DNA of 64,000 nucleotides from Mycobacterium celatum (lineage in GTDB: Bacteria; Actinomycetota; Actinomycetes; Mycobacteriales; Mycobacteriaceae). The stretch lies in contig NZ_LQOM01000006.1 in assembly GCF_002101595.1 (NCBI RefSeq), positions 34,577-98,576 of the forward strand, given 5' to 3'. The notes under the pieces were generated by a model. It ran no database searches. It was not told the origin of the DNA and was given only the letters and a program-made list of their open reading frames with translations. The first letter of the stretch is position 1. Each line of letters begins with the position of its first letter. Shown piece by piece: positions 27,668 to 37,583 of the stretch. A program made the position numbers and the translations under genes.

Positions 27668-28510
27668 CTACCGGTTCGCCCTGGCGCGGATGCCGTCTTC
27701 GATTTTTTTGCCGATGTCGGGGTCGATGTTGTACCAGTATTGGACTACTCGGGACAGCACGGGTTCTTTGACGCCGTCGGTGACGTGGTGAACGACGTTG
27801 TGTACCAGGCGTTCGCGCGCCGCGTCGTCCATGACCTCGGGCACCAGAGCGCCGGCCTGGCTCCAGTCGTCGTCATCGGGTCGCAGCGTGTAGGCGGCGC
27901 GCATGATCTCCCCGTCGGTGGCCCAGCGCACCTCAGAGGCGCGGTCGGGATCGGCTTTGGGCCCGCCGACGGAGTTAGGGGCATACACCGGGTCGGTGGA
28001 GTTGACAAATCGCATCTGCCCGTCCTTGGAATAGGAGCGCACCGCACAGCGGGGGGCGTTGACCGGGATCTGGTTGTGGTTGGCCCCGACCCGGTAGCGG
28101 TGGGCATCGGCGTAGGCGAAACTGCGCCCCAGCAACAGCTTGTCCGGGCTTAGCCCACAGCCGGGCACCAGGTCGTGCGGCGCAAAGGTGCCCTGCTCGA
28201 CCTCGGTGTGGTGATCAGTCACGTTGCGGTCCAACGTCATCGTGCCCAAATCGATGAGCGGATAATCGGCGTGCGGCCACACCTTGGTCACATCGAACGG
28301 GTTGAGCCGATACGTTTTCGCGTCGGCGAACGGCATGATCTGCACCTTCAGCGACCAGCTCGGATACTCCCCGCGCTCGATCGCCTCATGCAGATCGCGC
28401 ATACAACAATCCGGGTCGGTGCCGGCCAGCCGATCCCCCTCCTCCTGGGTCAACCACTCGATACCCTGATTGGTTTTGAAGTGATACTTCACCCAGCAGT
28501 GTTGATCCAG
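27668..28510 (-). pseudogene. Catalase, C-terminal half only (truncated)
   Basis: The frame encodes about 280 residues of a monofunctional heme catalase, joining at HCWVKYHFKTNQGIEWL. It keeps the heme-proximal Tyr in GRSFAYADAHRYR and the segment FDVTKVWPH. The first ~200 residues, with the distal His and Asn needed for catalysis, are missing. In-frame homology stops at 28510, just after a TAG (28511-28513). A GTG at 28492 could start a fragment but not an active enzyme. The lost half would have pointed toward the LysR gene, suggesting decay of a former catalase-lysR divergent pair. Confidence 0.85.
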
Positions 28511-28601
28511 CTAAAGGCATGCAAGCCATAGCCATGCGGTTGATTGGCATGTCAGACAGCAGAATCCGTCGGCGTCGCCATCGGCGGTACAGAACGAAAC
28601 C

Positions 28602-28832
28602 TTGGAGGTCATACGCTCTTTGGTACATCCCGGAGGCGTGGCCCCGGAAGGGGAACACTTCATCCCGTGGAATGAGTCGCTCGATCATTCGATGCACAAG
28701 GTTTTCCACGGCTACGTCAAGCATTACGACGACCTCGAGCGATGGATGTACTCCGCTTACCTGCAGCTCACCGACACGGGTCAAGAGCTGGCACGGTCGA
28801 TCGAAGACAAAGACATACAGGGGTACAGATAG
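28602..28832 (+). CDS. Unrecognised 76-residue ORF, possible gene remnant
   Basis: A frame open from 28515 gives, from TTG 28602, a 76-residue acidic product with ordinary composition (for example FIPWNESLDHSMHKVF and LERWMYSAYLQLTDTGQEL). It reads like the C-terminal end of a soluble protein but has no clear start signal and no family I recognise. It occupies the space where the catalase N-terminus and the catalase/lysR promoter would be expected. It may be a remnant brought in by the rearrangement. Confidence 0.3.
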   Translation: MEVIRSLVHPGGVAPEGEHFIPWNESLDHSMHKVFHGYVKHYDDLERWMYSAYLQLTDTGQELARSIEDKDIQGYR

Positions 28833-28963
28833 GAACCCTAATAGTGGGCCTCCAAGGCTGAAGCATCGCGGAACGCCGTCGAAGCTGCTTTGACAGTGCG
28901 AGACTTGTCCGCAGCACTAGCCGGCAGGGCTTGCTGAAGGACGCGCGTGCGGAAGGAGGTGTC

Positions 28964-29893
28964 GTGCTCTTCCGCCAACTGGAGTATTTCGTCGCGGTCG
29001 CCGAGGAACGCCACTTCGCCCGCGCGGCCGAGAAGTGCTATGTGTCGCAACCCGCGCTTTCCGCGGCGATCGCCAAGCTCGAACGCGAACTGGATGTCAC
29101 GCTTATCAAACGCGGACGCAGCTTCGAGGGCCTCACCCCAGAGGGAGAGCGGTTGCTGGTGTGGGCCAAGCGGATAATCGCCGAACACGACGCTTTCCGC
29201 GACGAGGTACGCGCCATGAGGTCCGGGGTCGTCGGGACCCTGCGGCTGGGCGCCATACCTACTGCCTCGACCACTTCGTCTCTGGTGCTCTCAGCGTTCT
29301 GTTCGGCTCATCCGCTGGCCAAGGTGCAGATCCGTTCGCAGCTGGCGACCTCCGATCTGTACCGGCGGCTGCGCGGGTTTGAGCTCGACGCCGCCATCGT
29401 CCCCGTCGGGCCGGAAGAGACGCGCGGCTTGGATGTGGTGCCCTTGTATGAGGATCGCTATGTTCTCATCGCGCCCGCCGACATGCTGCCCACGGGTACC
29501 TCGACGATGCGGTGGCCGGAGGCGGCACAGCTGCCGCTGGCCTTGCTCACCCCGGACATGCGGGTCCGCCAGATCATCGACGCGACCTTCGCCGGCCACG
29601 GCGTCACGGTGAGCCCGCACGTCGAGACCGACTCGGTCAGTACGTTGCTCGCCCAGGCCACCACCGGCGACAGAGCGTGCATCGTTCCGCAGACCTGGCT
29701 GTGGGCCAACCTGATGGCCGCCGATTTGCGGGCGGTGGAACTCGTCGACCCGGTCCTGAAGACGCAGATCGCCGTCGCCGCCAACTCGACCGGGCCCGGT
29801 TCGCCCGTGGCCCGGGCATTCGTGGAGAGCGCGCACAAGCTGAAACTCGACGAGTTCTTCGCCAAACGGCTCGGCAGCCTCTATCGTCAGTGA
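28964..29893 (+). CDS. LysR-family transcriptional regulator
   Basis: GTG 28964, preceded by GGAAGGAGGT, gives 309 residues. The N-terminal winged HTH (FRQLEYFVAVAEERHFARAA, CYVSQPALSAAIAKLE) is followed by a LysR substrate-binding domain. It lacks the paired redox cysteines of OxyR; only scattered Cys are present. The last codons overlap the next gene's GTG (GTGA), so it is coupled to the FUSC-type membrane protein. It faces away from the broken catalase gene and may once have regulated it. Confidence 0.9.
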   Translation: MLFRQLEYFVAVAEERHFARAAEKCYVSQPALSAAIAKLERELDVTLIKRGRSFEGLTPEGERLLVWAKRIIAEHDAFRDEVRAMRSGVVGTLRLGAIPTASTTSSLVLSAFCSAHPLAKVQIRSQLATSDLYRRLRGFELDAAIVPVGPEETRGLDVVPLYEDRYVLIAPADMLPTGTSTMRWPEAAQLPLALLTPDMRVRQIIDATFAGHGVTVSPHVETDSVSTLLAQATTGDRACIVPQTWLWANLMAADLRAVELVDPVLKTQIAVAANSTGPGSPVARAFVESAHKLKLDEFFAKRLGSLYRQ

Positions 29894-30870
29894 CTCTCGT
29901 GACCCGCGCCTTATGGCCAATCGCGCAGACCGCGATCGCCGCGAGCCTCGCCTGGTACCTCGCGCGCGACGTGCTCGGCCACCACAACCCGTTTTTCGCA
30001 CCCATCGCCGCTGCGGTGTGCTTGTGGGCGACCAACGTGGTTCGCGCGGAACTCGCCGTCGAAATGGTGATCGGCGTGACGTTGGGAATCGGCATCGGTG
30101 CGGCGGTGCACGCCGTGCTGGGCAGCGGGCCGCTCGCGATGGGTGCAGCCGTGCTGATTTCGCTTTGTATCGCAGATTTGATCGGCCGGGGCTTCACGCG
30201 GCAAAGACCGATGTTCGTCAACCAAACCACCATGTCGGCGATCCTGATTCTGGCGTTTCCGTATGGCGGTGTCGGCCCGGAACGACTGTTCGACGCGCTG
30301 ATCGGCGGCGGTCTGGCGGTGGCCTTCAGCATCTTGATCTTCCCCAAGAACCCGCTGGCCGTGCTGCGCGGTGCACGCGACGGCACACTGACCGCGCTGC
30401 GTGACATCCTCGTCCAGATCGCCGATGTCACTGATGATTTGGCACCAGACTGGGCACTGAAAGCCGCGGACCGACTGCACCGGCAGCTGGCGCGGCTCAT
30501 CGAAGCTCGCAGCACCGCAATTCAATTGGCGCGGGTCTGCCCACTGCGATGGCCATTACGTGAGGCCACTCGCGCCGCTGATCGTCAAGCGGCGCAGCTC
30601 GCGCTGCTCGCCAATTCCGTTCTGCAGCTGGCCCGCACCGTCACCAACCATCACAGGATCGCCGAACCGTTGCGCGCCGCTATTCGCGACCTCGCCGATG
30701 CTGGCACAGCGCTCGCCGAGGACCAACTCGCCGTCGCCGTCGTGCACGCCAGCTCCGCACACAATCACACCGTGGAACTCTGCCCGACTACTCACACCAC
30801 TGAGCAAGTGCGGTTGGCGGCGGTGATCGATGCCTGCGCCGACGAGCTGCAGCAGGTGGTCGAGCACTAA
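29890..30870 (+). CDS. FUSC/aromatic-acid-exporter-type membrane protein
   Basis: The 326-residue protein has six or so N-terminal hydrophobic spans (to about residue 155) with the family signature HNPFFAPIAAAVCLW and RPMFVNQTTMSAILIL. A cytoplasmic helical domain follows. The FUSC/ArAE family exports aromatic or amphipathic acids, using the proton motive force. GTG 29890 overlaps the lysR stop. The regulator-exporter pairing suggests substrate-induced efflux; the ligand is unknown. Confidence 0.8.
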   Translation: MTLVTRALWPIAQTAIAASLAWYLARDVLGHHNPFFAPIAAAVCLWATNVVRAELAVEMVIGVTLGIGIGAAVHAVLGSGPLAMGAAVLISLCIADLIGRGFTRQRPMFVNQTTMSAILILAFPYGGVGPERLFDALIGGGLAVAFSILIFPKNPLAVLRGARDGTLTALRDILVQIADVTDDLAPDWALKAADRLHRQLARLIEARSTAIQLARVCPLRWPLREATRAADRQAAQLALLANSVLQLARTVTNHHRIAEPLRAAIRDLADAGTALAEDQLAVAVVHASSAHNHTVELCPTTHTTEQVRLAAVIDACADELQQVVEH

Positions 30871-30880
30871 ATCTCACCGT

Positions 30881-30935
30881 GAGAGTGCAACTACCTACGT
30901 ATTTCTCGAGTAGATGCGTCGCCAGTTGCACTTTC
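30881..30935. terminator. Inverted repeat between the FUSC gene and fdhD
   Basis: Arms 30881-30892 and 30924-30935 pair at 11 of 12 positions with a 31-base loop. It spans the fdhD stop and follows the FUSC stop by 11 bp, so it may end transcription from both sides. Confidence 0.5.
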
Positions 30936-31763
30936 GCGGCGACGAATAATGCGGTCGGGACGGCTGTAGACGTTCATCGAGTCCCCCCGCAAGAACGCCA
31001 CCAGCGTCACACCGGACTGTGTGGCGAGGTCCACCGCCAGCGACGACGGCGCGGAAACCGCGGCCAGCACCGGGATCCCGGCCATCACAGCCTTCTGGGT
31101 CAACTCGAACGACGCGCGGCCGCTGACGAGTAGCACCGTGCCGGACAACGGGATTCGACTCTGCTCGACGGCCCAGCCGATCACCTTGTCGACCGCATTA
31201 TGGCGGCCGATGTCCTCGCGTACCACCAGCATCCGTGCCTCGGCGTCGAACAGTGCCGCACCATGAAGGCCGCCGGTGCTGGCGAACACATTCTGCGCAG
31301 CGCGGAGTCGGTCTGGCATCGCGGTGATCGCTTGCGCGTGGACGGTGACCGGGTCGTCGCCGGGACAGTACCGGCTGATCGACTGCACCGCTTCCAGGGA
31401 AGCCTTGCCGCACACGCCGCACGACGACGTGGTGTAGAAGTTGCGGGTGACGTCCACCTCGGGCATCGGCACGCCGGGCGCCAACGTCACGTCCAGCACG
31501 TTGTAGGTGTTGAGGTCGCCGCCGTCGGCCCCTCGGCAATACCGGACGGTGAGCACGTCGTCGCGGCGGGCGATCACGCCTTCGGTAAGCAGAAACCCTT
31601 GGGCCAGCTCGAAATCGGAGCCGGGCGTGCGCATCGTGACCGTCAATGGGCGGCCGTTGACCCTGATCTCCAGCGGTTCCTCGACCGCCAGCGTCTCGGG
31701 CCGTTCGGCCGCATGACCAGCCGCCAGGTGGCTGGCTCTCCGGCGTGCAGTAACGCGACCCAT
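30891..31763 (-). CDS. fdhD: Formate dehydrogenase accessory sulfurtransferase FdhD
   Basis: The 290-residue protein carries the essential CxxC loop in [12 protein letters not shown], plus [25 protein letters not shown] and the C-terminal [20 protein letters not shown]. FdhD hands sulfur to the bis-MGD cofactor of formate-dehydrogenase-type enzymes. ATG 31763 lies 2 bp after the fdhF stop; the upstream extension to 31853 lies within fdhF. It is last in the cydA-cydB-fdhF-fdhD operon. Confidence 0.93.
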   Translation of the reverse strand: MGRVTARRRASHLAAGHAAERPETLAVEEPLEIRVNGRPLTVTMRTPGSDFELAQGFLLTEGVIARRDDVLTVRYCRGADGGDLNTYNVLDVTLAPGVPMPEVDVTRNFYTTSSCGVCGKASLEAVQSISRYCPGDDPVTVHAQAITAMPDRLRAAQNVFASTGGLHGAALFDAEARMLVVREDIGRHNAVDKVIGWAVEQSRIPLSGTVLLVSGRASFELTQKAVMAGIPVLAAVSAPSSLAVDLATQSGVTLVAFLRGDSMNVYSRPDRIIRRRESATGDASTREIRR

Positions 31764-31765
31764 GG

Positions 31766-34138
31766 TTATCGAGCCGCCGAGCGGGTGACTTCGATCGGGA
31801 CGTGCTTCATCACCGGTTGACCGCTCTCGGCGTTGAAGTTCCCGATTGGGCACAGCACGTTGAGCTCGGGCATGTAGCCCGCCGCGCAGCCGCGGGGAAT
31901 GTCGTAACCCACCGCGCGGTAGCCGTACACACTGCGCCGGGTGCCGTCCTTGGCGATGCTGGTGATGTCGATGTAGTCAAACTCGGAGATACCCATCTCG
32001 GCCATGTCTATGGTGTTCATAAACAGTAGCGTGCGCAGGTTCTTCACCCCCCGGTACCGGTCGTCATCAGAATACACCGTGGTGTTGAACTGGTCGTGGG
32101 AGCGCATCGTGCCCAAGATGAGTTGTCCCTCGGGGGGAACCACGTTCGGCAACTCGGCAGCAGAAAATTCGGCCTTGCCCGAGTCGGTGAGAAACACGAG
32201 CTCTCGTGCGGGCTGGCGGATCCGGAAGCCCAGCGGTTGACGCACCCGCCGGTTGAAGTCTTCAAAGCCGTACAGCCCCTTGGCCATTCGGTTTCGGATC
32301 AGGTCGTAGTCGGCGACGAGTTCGCGCCACGGGGTCTTAGAGTTCGGCAGGGTGGCTTCGGCGATGCCAGCGACGATGGCCGGCTCCGACAATAGGTGCG
32401 GTGACGCCGGTTCTTTCATGCCCACCGACAGGTGCACCATGCTCATCGAGTCTTCGACCGTGATCGACTGAATCCCGCTGGCTTGCCGGTCGATTTCGGT
32501 GCGCGCCACGCAGGGCAGGATCAGTGCGCGCCGGCCGTGGACCAGATGGCTGCGGTTGAGTTTGGTGGAGACGTGCACGGTCAGCTCGCATTGGCGCAAC
32601 GCTTCGAAGGTGTAGGCGGTGTCGGGTGCGGCCAGGGCGAAGTTGCCGCCCATTCCGAAGAACACCTTGACGTCGCCGCGGTGCATCGCATTGATGGTGG
32701 CGACCACGTCCAGCCCGTGCTCACGGGGCACGTCTATCTCGCAGGCGGCCGCGATGCGGTCGAGAAACTCCTCGGACGGATGATGGTCGACGCCGCAGGT
32801 CCGGTTGCCCTGCACGTTGCTGTGGCCGCGAATCGGGCAGGGCCCCGCGCCTTCTCGGCCGATGTTGCCGCGCAGCAGCAACAGATTGACGATCTCACGA
32901 ACGGCGTCGGGCCCGTGGGCGTGCTGGCTCACGCCCAGGCACCAGGCAATGATGCTTGCCCTCGCGTTCCGATAAACGTCTGCGAGACCGCGGATTTGGT
33001 CGACAGGCACACCCGACTGGTGTTCGATCTCCGGCCAGCTCACCGCCTCGCACGCCGCTTTGTACTGGGCGAAGCCGCGAGTGTAGCGCTCGATGAACAG
33101 CTCATCGATTGCCGCCGGGTCGTCTTTGGCGGTTTCCAGTAGCGCCTTTGCGACGCCACGAATCAGCGCGAAATCTCCGCCGGTGCGAGGCTGGATGTTC
33201 ATCGTGCTGATGTCGGTGGCGCGGAACAGCGCCATGTCGAGCATCTCGTGCGGCACGATCGTTCGGGTCGCGGCAGCTTCGATCAGCGGGTTGATATGCA
33301 CGATGGCCGCCCCGCGGCGATGCGCCTCCACCAACGCCGTGAGCATCCGCGGGGCGTTGGTGGCGGCGTTGACGCCCATGATGATGAGGCAGTCGGATTC
33401 TTCCCAGTCGACCAGGTCGACGGTGCCCTTGCCGGTGCCCAGCGTCGTCAACAATGCGACACCGCTGGCCTCCTGGCACATGTTCGAGCAGTCCGGGAAA
33501 TTGTTGGTGCCGAACTCGCGGACGAACCACTGGTAGAGGAAGGTTGCCTCGTTGCCCAACCGGCCCGAGGTGTAGAAGGAGGCCTGGTTAGGCGAGTCCA
33601 GACCGCGCAGAGTCTCTCCGATCAGTGCGAATGCCCGCTCCCACTCGATGGGTACGTAGTGGTCGGATTGCGGGTCGTACACCATGGGTTGGGTGAGCCG
33701 ACCAGCATCCTCCAGCGCAAAATCGCTCCATGTCAGCAACTCGGTAACACTATGGGCGGCAAAGAAATCAGGGCCGACGCGCTTGGGGTCCATTTCCCAG
33801 GTCGAGTGCTTGATGCCGTTCTCGCAGATATCCAGGCGCAGGCCCTTGCGGTCGTCCGGCCAGGCGCAGCCCGGGCAGTCGAAGCCGCCGTTTTCGTGGT
33901 TCATCCGCACGATCACCTGCGGACCTTCCAGCAGCTCGCGACGTTGCAGCAGTACCTTGCTGACACTCATCGCTGCGCCCCATCCCGCCGCGGGGTGGTG
34001 ATAGTCGCGTTTCTTCGGGCGACCCTCCCCCGGCCCGCATCCGGGTGCCGCCGATTCTGGCGTGCCCTGTCCCAGCAAAACCTCTGCACCCTCGCCGGGC
34101 AGCCGGGATGCCGACTCGTCAGGTGTTGTTGTGGTCAT
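31766..34138 (-). CDS. fdhF: Molybdopterin oxidoreductase, FdhF/YdeP type
   Basis: The 790-residue protein belongs to the FdhF/YdeP branch of DMSO-reductase-like enzymes. It has an N-terminal [12 protein letters not shown] motif, the cofactor-site segment [33 protein letters not shown], and the C-terminal domain with [20 protein letters not shown]. There is no selenocysteine codon and no classical four-Cys N-terminal cluster. Annotated homologs (Rv2900c) are called formate dehydrogenase, but YdeP relatives have uncertain substrates. ATG 34138 follows AGGAGAG and lies 13 bp after cydB. Confidence 0.85.
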   Translation of the reverse strand: MTTTTPDESASRLPGEGAEVLLGQGTPESAAPGCGPGEGRPKKRDYHHPAAGWGAAMSVSKVLLQRRELLEGPQVIVRMNHENGGFDCPGCAWPDDRKGLRLDICENGIKHSTWEMDPKRVGPDFFAAHSVTELLTWSDFALEDAGRLTQPMVYDPQSDHYVPIEWERAFALIGETLRGLDSPNQASFYTSGRLGNEATFLYQWFVREFGTNNFPDCSNMCQEASGVALLTTLGTGKGTVDLVDWEESDCLIIMGVNAATNAPRMLTALVEAHRRGAAIVHINPLIEAAATRTIVPHEMLDMALFRATDISTMNIQPRTGGDFALIRGVAKALLETAKDDPAAIDELFIERYTRGFAQYKAACEAVSWPEIEHQSGVPVDQIRGLADVYRNARASIIAWCLGVSQHAHGPDAVREIVNLLLLRGNIGREGAGPCPIRGHSNVQGNRTCGVDHHPSEEFLDRIAAACEIDVPREHGLDVVATINAMHRGDVKVFFGMGGNFALAAPDTAYTFEALRQCELTVHVSTKLNRSHLVHGRRALILPCVARTEIDRQASGIQSITVEDSMSMVHLSVGMKEPASPHLLSEPAIVAGIAEATLPNSKTPWRELVADYDLIRNRMAKGLYGFEDFNRRVRQPLGFRIRQPARELVFLTDSGKAEFSAAELPNVVPPEGQLILGTMRSHDQFNTTVYSDDDRYRGVKNLRTLLFMNTIDMAEMGISEFDYIDITSIAKDGTRRSVYGYRAVGYDIPRGCAAGYMPELNVLCPIGNFNAESGQPVMKHVPIEVTRSAAR

Positions 34139-34151
34139 CGTCGTACTCTCC

Positions 34152-35261
34152 TTATGCCGCAGGGGCTTTCCGGTCAACAGCGATGCGCGGCCCTGCCGCG
34201 TCCCTGCGCAATCCGATCGACGCCGGGATGGCCTCGGCCGAAATCCGGCGGCGGAACACCCAGTACGTCCACGCCTGGGCAACCAGCACCGCCGGGGCGG
34301 TGATCAGCGCGGCCCACGTCATGATCTTCAGCGTGTACGGCGTCGACGACCCGTTGTAGACGGTGACGCTCCACTGCGGGTTCAGCGTCGACGGCACCAG
34401 GTTCGGATACAGCGCGCCGAACAGCAGCACGACTACCGCGGCGACGACGAGCGTCGTGCACACGAAAGTCCAGCCTTCCCTGGGGTTTCCGGTCATGACT
34501 TTCAGACCGATCCACTGACGCCACACCAGCGCGACCGCGACAAGCTGAGCGATCACGGCGGCCGCCAGCACATACCAGGTCCAGTTTTTCCCGTGGGCCA
34601 ACTGCGTCCACAGCCCGAACGCCGCGACGACAGCCGTGACCGGCAGCGACAAGACGGTTGCGAAACGCAACGCATCCTCGCGAACTCCCTGCGCGGTCTT
34701 GAGGACCAGGAAAACCGCGCCGTGGAACAAGAACAGCGCGCCGGTCGCCACGCCGCCGAATACGGTGTAGGGATTGATGATGTCGCCGAACGACAGATGG
34801 ACACGATGGTTCGCGTCGACCGGAAGGCCACGCACCAAAATGGCGAACGCGACACCCCACAGCACGGCGGGCAGCCAGGATCCGGCAGCGATGCCGACGT
34901 CGGCCCACTTGCGCCACCCGGTGTCGTCGACCTTGCCCCGCCATTCGATCGCGACGACACGGAGGATCATGCCGAAGAGGATTGCAAGCAAAGGTAGATA
35001 GAGCGCAGAGAAAACCGTTGCGTACCAGTTGGGGAACGCGGCGAACATCGATCCGCCGGCGACGATCAGCCACACCTCGTTGCCGTCCCACACCGGTCCG
35101 ATCGTGTTGAGGACCGCCCGTCGGTGCATCTCAGGGTCGCCCTTGGCGACACGGCCCAGTGGCGCCATCAGCATCCCGACGCCGAAGTCGAAACCTTCCA
35201 GAATGAAGAATCCGACGAACAGCGCGGCGAGGATTACGAACCACAGTTCATGCAAGTCCAC
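34152..35261 (-). CDS. cydB: Cytochrome bd quinol oxidase subunit II
   Basis: GTG 35261 gives 369 residues starting VDLHELWFVILAALFVGFF. The hallmark segment FFILEGFDFGVGML and GPVWDGNEVWLIVAGG are present among about eight to nine membrane spans. CydB stabilises the heme centre of the high-affinity terminal oxidase. It overlaps the 3' end of cydA by 19 bp. No cydDC genes follow, unlike the M. tuberculosis cydABDC locus; fdhF follows instead. Confidence 0.94.
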   Translation of the reverse strand: MDLHELWFVILAALFVGFFILEGFDFGVGMLMAPLGRVAKGDPEMHRRAVLNTIGPVWDGNEVWLIVAGGSMFAAFPNWYATVFSALYLPLLAILFGMILRVVAIEWRGKVDDTGWRKWADVGIAAGSWLPAVLWGVAFAILVRGLPVDANHRVHLSFGDIINPYTVFGGVATGALFLFHGAVFLVLKTAQGVREDALRFATVLSLPVTAVVAAFGLWTQLAHGKNWTWYVLAAAVIAQLVAVALVWRQWIGLKVMTGNPREGWTFVCTTLVVAAVVVLLFGALYPNLVPSTLNPQWSVTVYNGSSTPYTLKIMTWAALITAPAVLVAQAWTYWVFRRRISAEAIPASIGLRRDAAGPRIAVDRKAPAA

Positions 35262-35278
35262 CGATGAATCAATTCCTT

Positions 35279-36727
35279 TCAGTACGCGAACGACAGCGGT
35301 GCAACCTCGTCCGCGCTCGGTACGGCCGGCGGCGCAGGCTCGGCATCGTGCTCCTGGGGACCGGCAACCACGTAGCGGCGCAACAATCCGAACCAGATCA
35401 CCGCGAGCACCGCGTAAACCAACGTGAGTGTGATGACCGAGAACAGCACCATGCCGGCGACGTGATCCGACACCCCCTGCTGCACGGTGATGTGGATCAT
35501 CTGATCGCCGGTCGGGTTGGGCGCCACGATCCACGGCTGACGGCCCATTTCGGTGAATATCCAACCCGCACTGTTAGCCAAAAAGGGGGTGGGGATCGTC
35601 AGTAATGCGAACCAGGATAACCAGCGCCACTTGGGGATCCGGCCACCGCGAGTCAGCCAAAGGGCGACCAGGGAAAACAACACCGGCACCGCCAACAGGC
35701 CGACCATCGCGCGGAAAGACCAGTACGTCACGAATAGGTTTGGCTGATAGTTGCCCGGACCGAACTGCTTTTCGTAGCGCAGTTGAATGTCCTTGACGCC
35801 TTCGAGAGTGACGCCGCTGAACTTTCCCTCGGCCAGGAACGGCAGGGCGTATCGCGCCTCGAGCACACGCGCCACGCTGTCGCAGTTGTTATGGGTGCCC
35901 ACTGTCAGGATCGAGAAGGTCGGGTCGGTCTCGGTGTGGCACAACGATTCCGCGGATGCCATCTTCATAGGCTGCTGCTTGAACATCAGCTTGCCCTGGA
36001 TGTCCCCGGTGAAGAACAAGCCCACCGAGGCGACCAGCACAACCAGACAGCCCAGGATGGTTGCCGGACGGTACATGGTGCGTGCGTCGTCGGCCGTGGG
36101 TTCGCGCACCATCAACCAGGCGGAGACCGCGGCGACGAACACTCCTGCGGTTAGCCAGGCGCCCACGACCGTGTGAGTGAACGCCGCTATTGCCGTGTTA
36201 TTGGTGAAAAGCACGACGATGCTGTCGAGTTCGGCGCGTTTGGTTTCCGGGTTGTAGTGCGCTCCGACCGGATGCTGCATGAACGAGTTGGCCGCGATGA
36301 TGAAGAACGCCGATACGTTGACCGAGATGGCCACCACCCAGATGCAGGCCAGGTGCACGAGTCGCGGCAGCCGGCTCCACCCGAAGATCCACAAGCCGAC
36401 GAACACCGACTCGAAGAAGAACGCGGCGAGCCCTTCCATGGCCAACGGTGCGCCGAAGATGTCGCCGACGAAGCGCGAATACTCACTCCAGTTCATCCCG
36501 AACTGGAACTCCTGCACGATCCCCGTTGCGACGCCCAGCGCGAAGTTGATCAGGAAGAGCTTGCCGAAGAACCTCGCCAGTCGATACCACGATGTGTTGC
36601 CGGTGGCCACCCAAGCGGTCTGCATCAGGGCGATCAGCGGAGCCAGCCCGATCGTCAGCGGCACCATGATGAAGTGGTAGACGGTCGTGATCCCGAACTG
36701 CCACCGCGAAACGTCGACTACATCCAT
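35279..36727 (-). CDS. cydA: Cytochrome bd quinol oxidase subunit I
   Basis: The 482-residue membrane protein has the heme ligands His18 (TTVYHFIMV), His185 (AAFTHTVVG) and the Met of SFRAMVG. The acidic residues of AMEGLAAFFFES serve the proton path and heme d site. The quinol loop is the short type common in actinobacteria. It reduces O2 at low concentration using menaquinol. It heads a four-gene operon with cydB, fdhF and fdhD. An ATAG-N7-CTAT dyad lies about 105 bp upstream. Confidence 0.95.
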   Translation of the reverse strand: MDVVDVSRWQFGITTVYHFIMVPLTIGLAPLIALMQTAWVATGNTSWYRLARFFGKLFLINFALGVATGIVQEFQFGMNWSEYSRFVGDIFGAPLAMEGLAAFFFESVFVGLWIFGWSRLPRLVHLACIWVVAISVNVSAFFIIAANSFMQHPVGAHYNPETKRAELDSIVVLFTNNTAIAAFTHTVVGAWLTAGVFVAAVSAWLMVREPTADDARTMYRPATILGCLVVLVASVGLFFTGDIQGKLMFKQQPMKMASAESLCHTETDPTFSILTVGTHNNCDSVARVLEARYALPFLAEGKFSGVTLEGVKDIQLRYEKQFGPGNYQPNLFVTYWSFRAMVGLLAVPVLFSLVALWLTRGGRIPKWRWLSWFALLTIPTPFLANSAGWIFTEMGRQPWIVAPNPTGDQMIHITVQQGVSDHVAGMVLFSVITLTLVYAVLAVIWFGLLRRYVVAGPQEHDAEPAPPAVPSADEVAPLSFAY

Positions 36728-36829
36728 CAGCGCGTCACCTGCTTACGCCCCCACCAACTGGAGCACCACGCTCATGACCAAACGATAAGCCGGGAAAGCA
36801 CCTGGGCGCGCGAGTTCCGCCAGATTATC

Positions 36830-36846
36830 AATAGATAGTTTCTATT
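36830..36846. promoter_or_regulatory. AATAGA-N5-TCTATT dyad (ATAG-N7-CTAT) upstream of cydA
   Basis: The 17-bp dyad has 6-bp perfect arms and contains ATAG-N7-CTAT, the half-site pattern known for OxyR-type LysR regulators. It lies 103 bp upstream of the cydA ATG. A LysR gene without OxyR redox cysteines lies 7 kb away. Assignment to any regulator is speculative. Confidence 0.4.
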
Positions 36847-37510
36847 AGTCCTGCGCCTTGCCAGCCAAACATTTTTCCGGTAGTGATTTTCTCGTTCGGC
36901 AATGGACGACAACTCACCCGTTTGCTCCCCCGCACTTTCGCATAATTCTGGGCGATAATCACGACGTAACGGCGGGAACCGTGGAGCGCACCTCCAGACC
37001 GGCCAGATCGTCACGTCGAGCCGCAACTCGTAATCGCGGCGCCTGCAAGAGTTCTGGACTTGAGCCTGACGACCGGTCGTCTCATCGCCGAGCCGTCGGC
37101 GGTGACACGCGACATCGTCATATTCACTATCGATGAGCCGATACATGCTTTTTATGGTCTTTACCCGCTTCTGTCATCGCAACTTCGGAACCTCAGCGGC
37201 CGTATGTTCTCAGGTGCGTAGTGATGACGGCTATCTTTCCGCTCAGACGGCGGTTGCTTCTCGGCGATGCGCTACGTTGGCGTGTTTCCTAAATTTCTCC
37301 AGTCGATAGCACCGCTATTTCGGTGCACAATTCGAATTCTTCAGCTACCGGCGGGCCATCTAATACGACGGACTCGGATGCGGCAAGCCCGCCGGCCATG
37401 ACATGAACGATCCCGACCCCGTCCAGCCAGCTCGCTCGACGAGCGCGATCGGCGGGTGATGCACGGCGGCACCCACGCGTCTCCGATAAACACGGTCAAT
37501 CACCGCATAG

Positions 37511-37520
37511 GAATTCGTTC
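37511..37520. promoter_or_regulatory. KstR-like operator GAAT-TC-GTTC
   Basis: GAATTCGTTC matches the KstR core GAAC-NN-GTTC with one change and lies 63 bp upstream of the KstR-like gene. The flanking AG/TT match the TA/TA of the consensus only in part. Autoregulation is inferred. Confidence 0.35.
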
Positions 37521-37583
37521 TTGGACGTAAGGTCAAGCACCCTGCAAAGGTGATCGACAGGAACCATCAAACGAACGAGGGGT

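Larger units (their letters stand above)
36728..37583. other. 856-bp intergenic region upstream of cydA and of the KstR-like regulator
   Basis: This divergent region is less GC-rich than its surroundings and has no convincing gene; the frames in it have poor composition and no ribosome-binding sites. It holds an ATAG-N7-CTAT dyad (36831-36845), a 13-bp palindrome CGCTCG-A-CGAGCG (37433-37445) and a KstR-like half-palindrome (37511-37520). The remaining sequence shows nothing I can name. Confidence 0.6.

Noticed and set aside
28964..29893. Assignment of the LysR gene as OxyR
   Set aside because: The paired redox-active cysteines of OxyR are absent; only the HTH similarity and the catalase neighbour suggested it.
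36772..37146. 124-codon frame in the cydA upstream region
   Set aside because: Odd composition rich in Arg/Cys/Trp, no start signal, and it overlaps the likely cydA promoter.
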